Shown here in pieces: positions 29,774 through 41,719 of a stretch of DNA of 64,000 bases. The position numbers and the translations under genes were made by a program. Source of the DNA: Pratylenchus scribneri (taxonomy: Eukaryota > Nematoda > Chromadorea > Rhabditida > Pratylenchidae). Numbering within the stretch: the stretch's first letter is position 1; each line of letters opens with the position of its first letter. The stretch is taken from contig JAQSEB010000155.1 of the NCBI GenBank assembly GCA_030063045.1, forward strand, positions 1,426,001-1,490,000, given 5' to 3'. A model generated the notes under the pieces. It did not search any database and had not been told where the DNA came from. It saw only the letters and a list, made by a program, of their open reading frames with translations.

Positions 29774-29778
29774 TCAGA
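29774..29778 (+). other. Likely trans-splice acceptor of the orphan gene
   Basis: TTAGGTTTCAG ends at 29777, leaving a single A before the ATG at 29779. Such extremely short leaders are normal for spliced-leader addition in nematodes. Confidence 0.45.
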
Positions 29779-30957
29779 ATGCTTATGCAACAATTATTTT
29801 TACTGATTTTCTTTCTTTTGCTTCTTCTCCCGTATACAGACCTTTTACGGAGACCCGTCAAAAAACTAATAAAAAATCCAAATGAAGTTGCTTTGAGAAA
29901 ATTGATGAAAATGACAAAAAATAAAATGAAAGATCCGACGAAAAACACACCAAAACAAAATGGAATTGCTACGGTAACAGAAGCCAAACTTATTTGCAAA
30001 TTTAAAAAGACGATCATTTCAAATGTACCGAAAAAACACAAAGAAGAAATTGCTAGAAGTTTGTTGAAATGTTGTTCCGGAAAAGGGATGACGCCTGAGA
30101 AATTAGCCAATTGTCAGGGCACAATTTTGAATTTTGCCAATGTTATGAAGCATGATCCGAAAATCGCCAACGCACAGAAAACATACTTATCAAAACAAAA
30201 AAAGAAAGTAAAAAGAAAAAAGGTTAAACGGCGTAACAAACGTTCTTGGGATTACATATTATTGTTGAGACGTGTGAAGAGAATGGCTTTGATGAAAAAA
30301 TCCTCCATCTCTACAGTAAAAAGGAAAATTGCAAGCAAGTTTCCAAAAAGAGCTTATGGAAATCACCTTATTGAATTAACATTTCGAAGCTCCAACCAAT
30401 GGACGGAATTGAAGTCTCGTAATGGTGAGTTTGAAACTTTTCAAATTATCAGAAATTTCGTAATCTTATATATAGGCCGCAAAAAAAGGGGAATTGGTGA
30501 AGGCCTAATTGCGGCTGTGCTAATTCTGGCCGGGATTTGGTTCAGTTATTTGGCTTTGGTCTGCTTCTTCTCCATTCTCATTCCTCCATTTATTTTTGCA
30601 ATGCTTCTCACGGTTATTTTTGGTGGCATAGCATGGTTTTGTGTAAAGGCAGCTGATGCCATTTTGGACAGCCCAATGGAAAATGACTACGGTTCAATTG
30701 AAGAGAAATTTGAGGGTTATGATGATTTTGAGCAATATGGAGAATATGAAGGTTTTGATGATTTTGATGGGTACGGAAGGCAATCTGGAGGCGCTACTCA
30801 TTTTGGAGAAGAGGGCTTCTATGATCCACATTTTGTGGATTTGGAAAATGGTTTTTATCATAACACAAATTATGGACCCGATGGAATAACCAGCAATACT
30901 GGTTATTCACAGGTTGGGGGAAAAGGAAGAAAGATGGGAGGATTACAAGGTCGATGA
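29779..30957 (+). CDS. Orphan membrane protein with basic middle and Tyr/Asp-rich tail
   Basis: About 375 residues in two exons, with a 51-bp intron at 30425-30475. The ATG at 29779 is preceded by a TTTCAG acceptor. It begins with a signal peptide or anchor (MLMQQLFLLIFFLLLLLPY), then a Lys-rich region with five cysteines (LICKFKKTIIS, LLKCCSGKGM, LANCQGT), and a very basic block (KKKVKRKKVKRRNKR|S) resembling a furin-type site. Two adjoining hydrophobic segments follow (about 30495-30660, LIAAVLILAGIWFSYLALVC and IPPFIFAMLLTVIFGGIAWF). The C-terminal tail is acidic and Tyr/Phe/Gly-rich (YDDFEQYGEYEGFDDFDGYG). I do not recognise a family. A processed secreted protein or a membrane protein with a disordered tail are both possible. 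The intron length is a multiple of three and stop-free. Confidence 0.75.
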   Translation: MLMQQLFLLIFFLLLLLPYTDLLRRPVKKLIKNPNEVALRKLMKMTKNKMKDPTKNTPKQNGIATVTEAKLICKFKKTIISNVPKKHKEEIARSLLKCCSGKGMTPEKLANCQGTILNFANVMKHDPKIANAQKTYLSKQKKKVKRKKVKRRNKRSWDYILLLRRVKRMALMKKSSISTVKRKIASKFPKRAYGNHLIELTFRSSNQWTELKSRNGEFETFQIIRNFVILYIGRKKRGIGEGLIAAVLILAGIWFSYLALVCFFSILIPPFIFAMLLTVIFGGIAWFCVKAADAILDSPMENDYGSIEEKFEGYDDFEQYGEYEGFDDFDGYGRQSGGATHFGEEGFYDPHFVDLENGFYHNTNYGPDGITSNTGYSQVGGKGRKMGGLQGR

Positions 30958-31392
30958 ACGGTCCAATGATAGAATGAAATATTTCTGACAGACGATGAGG
31001 CCAAAACATGAACCATGAAGTCAAAAAATAATCTATTTTAATCCACATAATTTAAAAACAATTTTATTGTCGTTTGCATCATTATTTATATATCATATCT
31101 CATTCATTTCATATACTGTGCATATTTTTACTCATTGACTAATAAAATGGTTTTATATTATCAAATATCACATTTTTAAATTCTGCTGAACTAACAATTG
31201 TGAGTGTAAATACAATGTACATTATTGTAATATGGAAGGAATTAAATGAAGTAATTAAAAATTAAAATATGTCCAATTAGATATGTTATTCTCTATTCTC
31301 CACATGTTATGCTGCTAAACTGGCTTCAAATAATTGAGAAATCAATGCCTTTAATTGAATTTATGTAATACATTTCCCCATAAATTTCCCCT
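30958..31392. other. Convergent intergenic region
   Basis: Separates the 3' ends of the orphan + strand gene and the minus-strand kelch gene. AATAAA-like sequence occurs at about 31140 for the + strand. No gene seen. Confidence 0.4.
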
Positions 31393-33469
31393 TCAATTCA
31401 CCTCAGTATTGCTCAAACGTATTCCGCAATTGGAAATTCTCTGCCTCTGCCATTCCGGCATTCCTCCAATTAAGGCATTAGCTGCAAAGAATTTTAACGG
31501 AGGTGGATTAAGCCAAATCCGTTGCAGTCTATTAACACGAGTTTGGGATTGGGGGTCCTCGTCAACGCATCCTCCAAAAACGTATATACAATTGTCCTAA
31601 ATATTAAAAATTAATGTGTATAAATATACTTGTCATGTAAAATTATATATTCGCCTACCTGAGTAATTGCGGCTGAATGAAAATATACTGGAACAGCCAA
31701 ATTAGTTCGAATGCGAGACCAAGTCCATAAATTCAAATTGAACTGCCAAATATCATCGAGGATTTGGTGTTCAGGTCGTACGTTCTTATAAATTGAGAAT
31801 GTCTAATAAAAAAATGCGAATAAAACCCCTGGTCTGGGCACATCTCTACATCCACCAATTATGAAAATATCATCGTCCCTTTGTACTAATGCATGGCATT
31901 TTCTGCCTTTTGGAATTCCGAATACAGGATCTCCCTTTGTTTTGATTAATTCGAATTTTCGGGTACAAAGATTGAAGGCCAGAATCTTTTTTTGGATTTT
32001 TATTTATTTAATGATAAAATCTACCAACTTCATTGAATTCAGCAACGAATTCTGGAGCTCCTCCACCTGAAATAAACGATCCTTTCCTAATCATATTCTT
32101 ATTTTTGTACCAAATGTGATCAGCAATTGTTCATGTAAAACTGCCTCCAAACGATAACGACCAGTTTCAAAACCATTAATCTGAAGGAATTTTCAGATTT
32201 TTAAACTCATATAATAATTTTAGTCAAAAATATATCTTAAAAATGAATATTTTAAAAAATGAACTCGCATTCAAAAGTTTTGCTTTCCAAGGTGAATTTC
32301 TTGGTAATATTGGCCGTTCAAGTCGCCAAACATCCATATTGTAGAAATGGCCTAGTAGGTAAATGATAGCCCATTCATTCTTTAGTATATTTCGATTATC
32401 ACAAACCAGTTGTGCCTCCACACAAATAGATTACTTCAATTGTTTGTTTCTGGCCTTCTCTTCCTTCTTTTTCCTCAATTCTATAACAGGAAGCATGTCC
32501 ATACATTGGAGGTGGGAATTGTGGGTTCCCATCCACCAATTCTTCTAATTCATTTTGTTCTAACTGTATTAAAAATAAATTTAGTACATTGTAATTTTAA
32601 TCAAAATGTATTCTTTTGCCTGTATGTGTATTTCTCCTTTTGTGTTAATCCTGATTCGGTGCATTTGGTTTGTCGCTTCTTGGCCAAAAGGGAATCCAGT
32701 CCCTCCAAAAATGTAAACTTCATTTTGACTGCTCGATGATATTGGAACAAGTGAGAAGGAAGCAAGAGTATTTGGCAATGTTTTCTTAGGGTCCACCAAT
32801 CGGCATTGTTGCCATTCTTGAAGGAGCCGATTAAATCGCCAGGCATCAGTGCTAATATTTGGATAGGAAAAATGATCTTTATGATTTTCGAATAACTAAC
32901 TAAGTTTTATCATTGCTCATAATCTGATTATATCCTCCAATAACGTAAATGAAATCTTGATCTGCAAAAATACGATGGCCACTCCTTGGGCATGGACAGC
33001 ATTCGCATAATTCATTTCGCCGATTTGGTACATTTTTACGGGAAAGTCGACAATTATGAATTGGAACCAATTCACATTGATCTAATCGTAATGGTGGTGA
33101 TTGTTTCTGGAAAGCCTTTTGTCGAATGAAAACAATATGAATTTTACAAACAGATTGTGGCAAGGAGATTGCTTGATTTCTAATTCGCCTATTATATGAA
33201 TGCATTAACCAATTTGATCCAACTGTAGTTAGCAATTTTATCCGGAAACTCCTCGATGAATTAGCTGATGATTGTTCTCGTGGTTCAATAAATCGTTGCT
33301 GTTTTTTCTTTGAAATTAAAGCAATTTTATTATTGCTTCTACAATGAACCTCCTCTCTGCGTAATTGCAATGAAGCAGATGAGGTTTTTCTTTGTTGTTT
33401 TTGCTTTTTGAAAAAAGTCGTCAATGAACAAGGGGACATATAGGGAGGAAAAGAAGTGAGAAAGCCCAT
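31393..33469 (-). CDS. KLHDC10: Kelch-repeat protein of the KLHDC10 type
   Basis: In animals KLHDC10 is a substrate receptor of a CUL2 ubiquitin ligase that recognises C-terminal degrons. The long first exon (ATG at 33469) has a basic, low-similarity N-terminus of about 150 residues, then the first kelch blade (CPRSGHRIFADQDFIYVIGG). Later exons give ASFSLVPIS, EVYIFGGTGFPFGQEATNQM (like human VFGGTGIPFGESNGNDV), GRYRLEAVLHEQLLITFGGG and RKCHALVQRDDDIFIIGGC. The last exon has RVNRLQRIWLNPPPLKFFAA and ends GIRLSNTEVN at the TGA at 31393. The blade order matches KLHDC10. A canonical BC-box for elongin binding is not obvious in the short tail, so ligase function is inferred by family only. The N-terminal extension is longer than I expect. 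Confidence 0.82.
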
Positions 33470-34765
33470 TTGCTTTTATCAATTTTATCAGTATTTAATA
33501 CTGGCGTGATTTTTGATTGAATTTTTGAGAGAGAAAAGAAGTTTCGCAGGATCTATATTTTTAGGATATATGTGATTCTTAAATTATTGATAAAAAAATT
33601 GGTCGAATTCACGAATTGGGTTTCCCAATTGTATTTTAAATCATCTTTTTTTTTTCCGAATAAAGAGTGAATTTTATGTTCCATTTGCGCAATCCATCTA
33701 ATCTCATGTGAGTGAAGAGAGCAAAGGCAACGACGTAATAAAATAACACATTTCAAAGGCGATCAACCGCCCAGACCCAGAGCCTTTCGAATAATTTCAA
33801 TGCCCTTTTATTTTGTTATCTAGAAATAAATGTTCGCGCAAACAAAAGTCTGATGCATGAAATTTGCATCTGCGGGAGGTAGATAAACATCGTAAATTGT
33901 TTCTTTCGACAAAAATTGTAAGAATAAATTTATCATTAACATTGGATTATTTAAATATAATGAATCCTATTACATGAGAAATCAGACCTATCATAAATCT
34001 CCCTTCTGGAACTTAGAAATCCCAATTGCAAAAAATAAGCCAAGGCTCACACTTGCTGAAAATAAATAGAAATAAAATAAATTATGGACATATTTTTATT
34101 TATCCATTTATTATCTCCTAATCAAAGCAATATCTGCGCTCCGCTCTTCTAACCTATTTTTATGATCAATGGGCCGTGGACGATTTTATTTCCTCATGAT
34201 GAGCGATTTTTTTGTCCTTTAATCCTTTGAGCAACATCAAATAGCCTAGGTCCAGTGTCCATTTTCCAGTTTGGACTAAACAGGATTTGAATTTGATAAT
34301 AAGAATAAGGAAAAAGTAAGGGAAATGGACAATTTTATGATATAGTTTTTAGACTAAAGCAGGATTTTCGGATTTGGCTATCAAGAAAACCAAAATAAGA
34401 ATATAGTGAGAAAAGGGAATCAATTTGGATACGGTACTCCAGATAATATGCTTATAATCTAATCAGTTTGGAAACAACAAAATCAGAATGTCGTATCAAT
34501 TCCTCTTTTCTTTCATTCATATGATTATCATTCTTAATTTTTGGAAATACGATTATGTTAGTAGAATACAACTGCTCCCAAACAGCACGATTATTTCTTA
34601 TATTTCTTTAAATAATTCATAATAAATAAATTCATTATTACTAGTAACACCATATGTTTGTACGCATTTTTGGAAACTGCAATGAAGATGTTATTTTTTA
34701 TATCAAGCTCGACTAATCATTTAATTTAATAATAAAGCAGTTAAAAAATTCCATCAATTCTTCAG
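33470..34765. other. Intergenic between kelch gene and MXRA7-like gene
   Basis: AT-rich. Short frames (such as 33553-33756) carry no motifs. It includes the likely promoter of the kelch gene and the 3' UTR of the MXRA7-like gene. Nothing else seen. Confidence 0.4.
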
Positions 34766-35746
34766 TTATATTGAGTAGAGTTTCATTTGTTCCACCTGAT
34801 TTAAAAAAAAAACTTTATATTCCAAATAAGTTTTTTCAAACCAGCTCATCCTTTTTGTTTATGCCAAATTTCTCTTTTTGCGCTTCCATCATTTCAAAAA
34901 TTTTGCTTAATTGTTGTTGTTTTATTTCAGCTTCCTTGAAATAATTTTGTTATTTCAATAATTTTCTTGTCGGTAAACCTTTTCCCGTTCTTCCTGTGAC
35001 ATTTTCTCTTCTAAAATGTGCGTTTTAGCTCGAAGTTGTGCGGTTGCTAATTTCCCATGCAATCCATCAGCAATCAATTTATTGAGGGCTTCAGCAGTTT
35101 CTTGAAAAATTTAATTCACAAATTTGAGTGAAAATTTTTGATATGCTTACCTGGATCGGGATCTTTATATTTCTTCTTTGACCTTTTTAGATCTTTTCCC
35201 TTCACACTCATCTGTAAAAGCTCCTCCGATTCATTAACAGTTGATTTATGAATATTTTCATCTTCATTCTCCTCATTGCAAGTGTAAAAGGTGTTTCCTT
35301 CCTTTGTTTCTGTCAAAGTCAAATTTTCTTTTGTAATAAAAGGACAGGCACTATCCTGGAAAATTCTTGCTTTTATTGAATTAAAAAAAACTAATAAACA
35401 TTGTTAACTAGTGAATGCGAATTTGCCTGGCTGATGCAATCCAAAACTTTCCTATTAAAAGATCCAATCATACCATTAGGCAATTCCACTGGATAAACAA
35501 AATACAATTTTTGAGAAATAATTCAAAATTAATGTTACCCTCTTGTGCCTTATCGAGGAGAATTGGTTCCTTTTTCGATGCAAACAAATTCTTCAATTTG
35601 TAACTGTTCCATTTTCGAATACAAAATGTTATAAAAAAAGGAAAAGCGAAAGCAATAATTAAAGTTGCCAAATAAATGGGCAGTAAATTAGGGTCGAAAA
35701 ATATTTGCCGGAGGGCCTCGATAAAATTAGTTGGTGGTTCCCGCAT
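34766..35746 (-). CDS. MXRA7-like single-pass transmembrane protein
   Basis: The ATG at 35746 starts MREPPTNFIEALRQIFFDP, then one membrane segment (IYLATLIIAFAFPFFITFC) and a basic flank. A polar acidic middle follows (NEENEDENIHKSTVNESEEL, KGKDLKRSKKKYKDPDPG). The C-terminal helical region (ETAEALNKLIADGLHGKLAT, ILEEKMSQEEREK, QQQLSKIFEMMEAQKEKFGI) is spliced to VEQMKLYSI, ending at the TAA at 34766. The tail matches the conserved end of matrix-remodelling-associated protein 7 (human EQLAAIFKLMKDNKETFGEM ... LRLY). Function is poorly known in any animal. The junctions near 35355-35545, between the membrane exon and the acidic exon, do not resolve in frame in my model, so a small exon may be misplaced. 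Confidence 0.65.
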
Positions 35747-36182
35747 TTAAAATTCGGAAATCGCTCAATTCTGCAATATTAATATTATTTTGTGATGAAA
35801 AGAAAATATTAAAGCAACCAACTATTCTAACTGTGATGATAATGATGCGGCACCACTACTTCATTTGCTCGAAAGTAGCTTAAATCCCTTTTTATCACCA
35901 AGGCAACATAATACGTTCTTTTTAATATTTATATAATTTTGGATTCTTTCGTCAATAAGGGAGGAGATTAGCTAATGGAGCACTCACTGATTAATAAGGA
36001 AATATGAAGATGAACTTTAAAATTGTAAACCATTTATAGAATTTAATTGATTGTGTTCAACAACATGTTTTTATCGTATTAAATAATGGTTTTGACAAAA
36101 CGCGAATAATATGTGTCAAATCAATTGAAATTAATATACCAAACAACTGATCATGGTCACATATGCATATAACTTCAATTCT
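35747..36182. other. Intergenic between MXRA7-like gene and eIF3a
   Basis: About 430 bp downstream of the eIF3a stop. No coding motif. The gap is a little long for a typical nematode operon, but co-transcription with eIF3a cannot be excluded. Confidence 0.4.
35771..35775 (-). other. Likely trans-splice acceptor of the MXRA7-like gene
   Basis: On the minus strand ATTAATATTGCAG ends 24 nt before the ATG at 35746. No ATG lies between. Fits spliced-leader addition or a 5' UTR intron. Confidence 0.4.
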
Positions 36183-39100
36183 TCATTTGGTCCATCTGCT
36201 TCCCGATCCTTGTGCTCCTCCTTGTCCTTGTTGTTGTCTACGTGCAGGCGGAACATATTTATTGCCTTCTGACTTGCTTGGTCCATTTTCATTATTTGTT
36301 GATTGCTCTCGAGCTGTCGGTTGAGTTGTTGCCGTTTTTTGTATGCGTTGATCATGCTGAGCTTCTCTCTTCTGTGCCTTTTCCTTTTCTTCAGCAACCC
36401 GAAGTGCTTCTCGTTTTTGCTCCAGCACTCTCTTTTCTTCCTCCAATCGACGAGTTTCTTCTTGAATCCGTTTTTTCTGCTCCATTGCGCGTCTATCCTT
36501 TTCCATTCGCTCTTCAGCCAAATTTTTTAAAATTTTGTCACGAGTGTTTGAAACTTGTTTTTCCCATAACTCCTTTTGCATAACGAATTCATCGGCATGT
36601 GAGCTAAATATTAAAAATGTAAAATTCGTTAACTTAATTCCCCCAACCTGATCACATCGCGCATGAATTTCTTTGCATCATCCATTACTTTTGTCAAATT
36701 TGCATATGTTTCAAAAGATTTCTCATGATCTTGTCTAAAATTTGAATTAAATACTTGACATTCAAAGAAAACTAACATTTCTTTCTGGATTCTCCTTGTT
36801 TCATATTGGTCGTGCAATTCAGGTGCCATTTTTTGACAATCTTCGGAAATTTGCTTTAATATAAGCATTTCCTCAAGGTGGAATGCACGAACAGTGTAGT
36901 CATATTTCTTCTCTTGTTGAAACATCTTTGTATGTTGATCTTTTCTGTCTTTCTCCAAACGTTCCCGCTAAAATAAATTGCAATATTATGTAAATTTGGT
37001 AATTTTTTCACCTTTTCCTTGATCAATTGATCAGGATCCATATTCTCCAATACTTCCTCCCCATATTCTTTCAAAAGTTGTGCATAGAGTGGATGATTCT
37101 TCTGTTTTTGCAAATTATCAGCTCGAACTTTTCTTTTGAACTGTTCCTGTTCCTCTATTTTACGCCTTTTTTCATTTTCTTTGTTTTCTTCTAATAACTT
37201 TTTCATTTCTTCCATTCGACGCTTTTCTTCTTGTTTATTAGCTTGCAATTGGGCCTGTTTGGCTTGTTCCTGTTTCATTTGCTCGCTGCTTTCCTTATAA
37301 TTCTCGATCTTTTTGCGCCGAGTCAAAATTCTTTCAAAATCGCCTTCTTTATTTTTCACATAAATAAAAATTTGACGATTCAGCTGAAGATAATTAAATA
37401 ATATTAAATTCAATATACTATGAGATAGATAACCTTTGCTTGAATATCCTGAATTGAATCGGAATTTATTTGCAGATAAACTTCATTCAGACGCGAGTAA
37501 AGTGATCCCAAATGCATTTTAACTTTTGTCATCTATTTTATTTTAAGATAATTAAAAACAAAGTATTGAAAACCTCTGAAGAGCATTCATTTGAATCTTC
37601 CAAATCACTAGCCAAACTGGATTCTTCTGTCCCAAAGCGTATGCAATTGTTTCGATGATCGATATGAGCTTTGACGGATTGCTCTTTGCAAATATCCACA
37701 AGGAATTGTTCAAATTGGATTCGATTGTAAAATGGAATAATTTTCGTGAAGCGAGACAAAGATAGCGATTCATAAACAGAGGATACCTATTATTTATATA
37801 ATGAAAATAATGGCATTTTAAGCAAACCTGTTTCACAACTTTGGCAGCAACAGTCAGCTTAATAGAATCCGAATATTGGCTGTATGCTGGGTTGTTCATT
37901 TCTTCAATTTCCGTTAACATTTTTTGAACTTTTGGGGCGATACGCAATGGATTGAAATCAGTTTCAATGCACTTATACAGTTCATAAACAATCGGTGAAG
38001 CCAGCTCGGGCAGATTAAGACGGACAATTTCTTTCATAATTCCCATTCGAGTTGGCGTTATTGGCAATCGTAAAAGTGCAGAGAGAACACTTAATAGGAA
38101 TTTTCTATGTATAAATGCAAATATATAATTTACCGAGTGTTAGCCATATGTTGTTCCTCAATGTCCAAATGTTTGGTCAATAATGATGGATGTTCTGCAC
38201 TGTCCGAGATACTCAAGGTGGCTAAAAGGACTCGAGTCGCCTGATCCATTGCTTCATCTGATTATACAAATGAATGAATGTATTATATTAACAAAATTAT
38301 GTAATACCATCGGTAAATTGCTTTTTCATATCTTTATAAATATTAAATTTTTGGAGAAGAGAGACCGCATGAAACAAGGTGTTGCCGCTTTTCCAAAACA
38401 CTAAAGCAATCTGAATTGTAAAATTAAATTATTTATTGAAAAATTAATCAAACTTTATCATAATAATTCACATAGCTGGAAGGCTTCACAATTTTCTTAT
38501 CTTTATCTTTTCCAATTTGCATTAAATTATGCAAATCTATAAAAATTTATTTATTAAATTTATTTAGGAAAAAATAATTAAACCTTCAGCACTTTTATAT
38601 GCTTCTTGCCATAATTCCATGTTGATTGCAGTGTCCAGTTGTATAAGCCGTGTTTCGAGCATAAGACTGAGTGAATCGATATTGTTAAGACGAATCCTAA
38701 TAAAAAATTCTGTTAATCTAATATCAATTTTCAGACTTACGCATGTGCTGCTGTTGATTGCTGAGCTTTTTGAACCTGTGATAGATGTAAACGGAGCATT
38801 TCACAAAGTTTTCTGAATTCGTTGCGTCTTTGATAATTGAAACAGAAAGTGAACGATTGACGAGCAATATGATGATATAATTGTTCGACATAGATGTTAT
38901 TTCGGAGCAGATCCAAACAATTTCTATATGTATCCCAAAGAAAACGGAGCCATGGACTCAGCACAGTTCTATCCATTCGATCCTGGGCAACCGCACCCGA
39001 AACAAAAGACAATAGAAGACTTAAAAAATAATATAAATTTGTTTAAATGTTTCAATTACTTTTCAGGTGCATCTGCTATATCCAAATCGTCAATTTCCTC

Positions 39101-39532
39101 TATTTTATCAATTGAATGTTTTTGAGCTTCTAGCGTCTTTTGTTCAGCAAGAGTTAGAAACTTCTCAAGGACCGTCTCGAGGGATTTAACAGCCACCTAT
39201 ATTTTATATTAATTATAGTACATTTATTTTTTATATACTTGTTGTGTGATTATTTTGTATTGGTAAAGTCCATCCTTTGCAAGTGCGGAATTACGAAGGT
39301 TAACGCAAAGTTCCACATACTTTAGCATTATTTGTTCATATGTTTGTGACCATTGCTTATGACGTCGATCCTGAAGTTTTTTATTTGCCCAATTATGTTA
39401 TAACTTATAATAAACAACCTTAATTAGATCATGAAGTGATTGAAGCGCATCTTTTTCTTTTCCAACGGAAATAAATTCGAGTGCTCTTTGCAAAGCAGCT
39501 TCTGGTTTTTGACTCTGATAATTTGGTCTCAT
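36183..39532 (-). CDS. eif-3.A: Eukaryotic translation initiation factor 3 subunit A
   Basis: Largest core subunit of eIF3, which loads the 40S ribosome for initiation. The ATG at 39532 starts [20 protein letters not shown], followed by the typical [14 protein letters not shown]. The conserved helical repeats and PCI core read through many exons ([91 protein letters not shown], then [20 protein letters not shown] with [12 protein letters not shown]). A long charged coiled coil follows ([59 protein letters not shown]). The end is Gln/Gly-rich with [15 protein letters not shown]. The vertebrate acidic 10-residue repeat tail is absent. It lies about 370 bp behind the ArfGAP gene with an acceptor just before its ATG. 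Confidence 0.93.
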
Positions 39533-39905
39533 AACTTTAATAACTGTTAAAAATTAATTTGATTTGGATAAAAAAAATATTCGGTATTATGACAAATTAT
39601 AATGATAAAAAAAGAAATAAACATAAAATTAATTTATTCATTTATTAGTCATCATATCACAATAAAATAAGCGATTCCAGAGTCCATTTAAATTGCGTAA
39701 AATTAATAAAATAATGGAAAAATGAAAACAATATAACATACTTAAATATTAAATTGGAACTATAAAAAATTGATGAGAGTATATAGATTGACAAATGGAT
39801 CGCCGGACTAAGTCAATGAGAAAAATGATTAAAAGGAAAAATGGTAAAAAAGGAATGAATCAATAAATGTGAATCAGGAATTAACAAATCTTCGATTTTT
39901 CAAGA
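39533..39905 (-). other. Short intercistronic gap with trans-splice acceptor (ArfGAP to eIF3a)
   Basis: The gap between the ArfGAP stop (39906) and the eIF3a ATG (39532) is 373 bp. AATTTTTAACAG on the minus strand ends at 39544, 11 nt before the ATG. The spacing is compatible with a nematode operon, in which the downstream message is trans-spliced. This is inference. Confidence 0.4.
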
Positions 39906-41458
39906 TTATTTTTTGAAGAGAGCCAAAATCTCATTAGTGCTTTTCTTAATGTCTAAAGATGGTTATATTAGTTATTTATTCATTTTAAGTACCAGATGCA
40001 GGTGGTAAATCCAACATGGTTGAAGATGATTGTGATTTTCGAACTTAAAATTTTTTATAACAAAATTAAGTACCTATATAAGTCACCAACTCTGAGTTCC
40101 TGATTGATTATTAATAGAGCACATGGAAAGATCAAGTCCAAGTAAATCAGAATCAATAGATTGCAAAGAATTGCCTGTATTTGTAATTGAAGTAAAATTT
40201 GACGTATCAAAATGTTCACAAATTCCAGATTGAGTTTGGTTCAGCATAGTAGTTGTTTGACTAAAAATTATATTTGATATTATTATCAAAATATATCTGT
40301 AAACTCACTTCATTTGTTTTTGTGTATCATTATTAGTCAGTGAGTGAAAATTATTGATATTCTGCATTGATAAAGATGTGGGAATATGTTGCTGTTGTAA
40401 GGGAGGAGTGGCTGTAACAATTGGACCAAACAAATCGTCAATGATGGATGCATCTTTATTAAGCACAAAAACAAAATAAAATTTAATAATGCCGCAGATT
40501 ACCTGTTTTTTGGTTTGCATTAGGGTTGGAAGAATCATCATGATGGGTATGGGTAGGCATAGAATCAAAATTGATTAATTCTGGTATAATCGCCTTTTCC
40601 ACTGTTGGCGGACTTGATTGTTGAATTTTACTGTTGGAAGATTCAGTAATTATTGCAGAACCTTTAAATTTAATTTCAATTATGAATTCATAAGTCTTAA
40701 CGTTTTGAATGGTTGTTGTTCAATAAAGCTGCTGCCTTTTTATCGCGAGTCATTGTTTCTGGGAATGCAGGTAAATCATTAATATCAATCCTTGGTGGTA
40801 TCCATCCTTTCATCAAGTATCTTAATATAGTAAGGTAAAAAATATTCAAGAATAATACACTTTATATAAACCTTTTTGATTCATATTTTGCTCTAATAAA
40901 TTGTTCCAATGATTGATCTGTCTGTGGTCGTCGAAAAACAGATGGTAATTCACTTTCATATACTGCCCTTGCTTTAGCATTGCCCATTACCCGCATACTT
41001 TGTATCTGAATGTGAAAATAAAACAATTTATTTTGTAAGACTTGATGATCATTTTTATTTTTACCTGCTCTGGTGTCCATGAATCCAATGTGACCGATTT
41101 AACCTATGAATAAACGAATTAATACTTTTTAATAAATTTAAAAATACTTTAGAGATGTGCACACCAAGATTCCGATGCAATCCAGCACCTGAAATTTGAT
41201 ATTACATAATTGATTCAAAAATCAAAATAATAATTGCATACATCTTATGCATAAAAAAACACCCAAATTCCACGAAGCCCAACGTGGTTGTTTTGACTCA
41301 CAATCAGCACAATATTTATTTTCTTCCTCACGTAACATCTCTTGTAAAAATCCTAATAAAGTATAGATTTAATTTAATTCAAACAATTATAATAAACCCT
41401 GAAGTCTATCTGCTTCCACTTTCTTGGATTCAGCAGCTTTCTGTTTCGGTGCAGGCAT
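39906..41458 (-). CDS. SMAP-type ArfGAP (small ArfGAP, clathrin/endosome traffic)
   Basis: GTPase-activating protein for Arf1/Arf6-class GTPases in clathrin-dependent traffic. The ATG at 41458 gives [20 protein letters not shown]. The ArfGAP zinc finger is complete ([34 protein letters not shown] with C-x2-C-x16-C-x2-C and the arginine finger in the PRW segment), then [20 protein letters not shown] and [20 protein letters not shown]. The rest is low-complexity Ser/Gln/Asn with [10 protein letters not shown] and DDLFGPIV, reminiscent of clathrin/adaptor-binding boxes. A terminal exon reading [20 protein letters not shown] ends at a TAA at 39906, and I include it. Without it, translation would stop at the TGA at 40083. 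SMAP1/2 is the best family match. Confidence 0.87.
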
Positions 41459-41587
41459 TTTATATAATCTAATCTTTGAAAAGAAAGGAGATGCTAAAAT
41501 TACAAAATGAAGTATAGGATAGGATATAGATAGGTAGGTGTATAGGTAAATGTAATTTTAATTACCTCGCTAATAAAGTTGCCTATA

Positions 41588-41597
41588 GGGGGGGGGG
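41588..41597. repeat. G10 homopolymer
   Basis: Ten consecutive G residues on the + strand about 130 bp upstream of the ArfGAP start codon. Third such run in the window. Confidence 0.95.
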
Positions 41598-41719
41598 ATT
41601 AAGCAAGTGGGCTCTGCACTAGCTCTTTTAGTTAGTAGACTTGCTAGGTTAGGAATTTAGGATACAATATTATGGTTTTCTTATTTCGTTTTTTGATTAA
41701 TAAATAATAATACATATAA

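Larger units (their letters stand above)
28248..29778. other. Intergenic, with C13 run and a frame interrupted by TGA
   Basis: Mostly C/T-rich on the + strand, with no supported gene. A 13-C run is at 29393-29405. From a good acceptor (CTAAATTCAG ending 29450) a frame reads GSAFYDDYIDEGQRQRSF, hits a single TGA at 29506-29508, then stays open with AYKLYDERKRRATIDLALPF to 29649. This may be a decayed exon or chance. Confidence 0.4.

Noticed and set aside
36212..36583. 123-codon + strand hydrophobic frame
   Set aside because: Antisense shadow of the charged eIF3a coiled coil.
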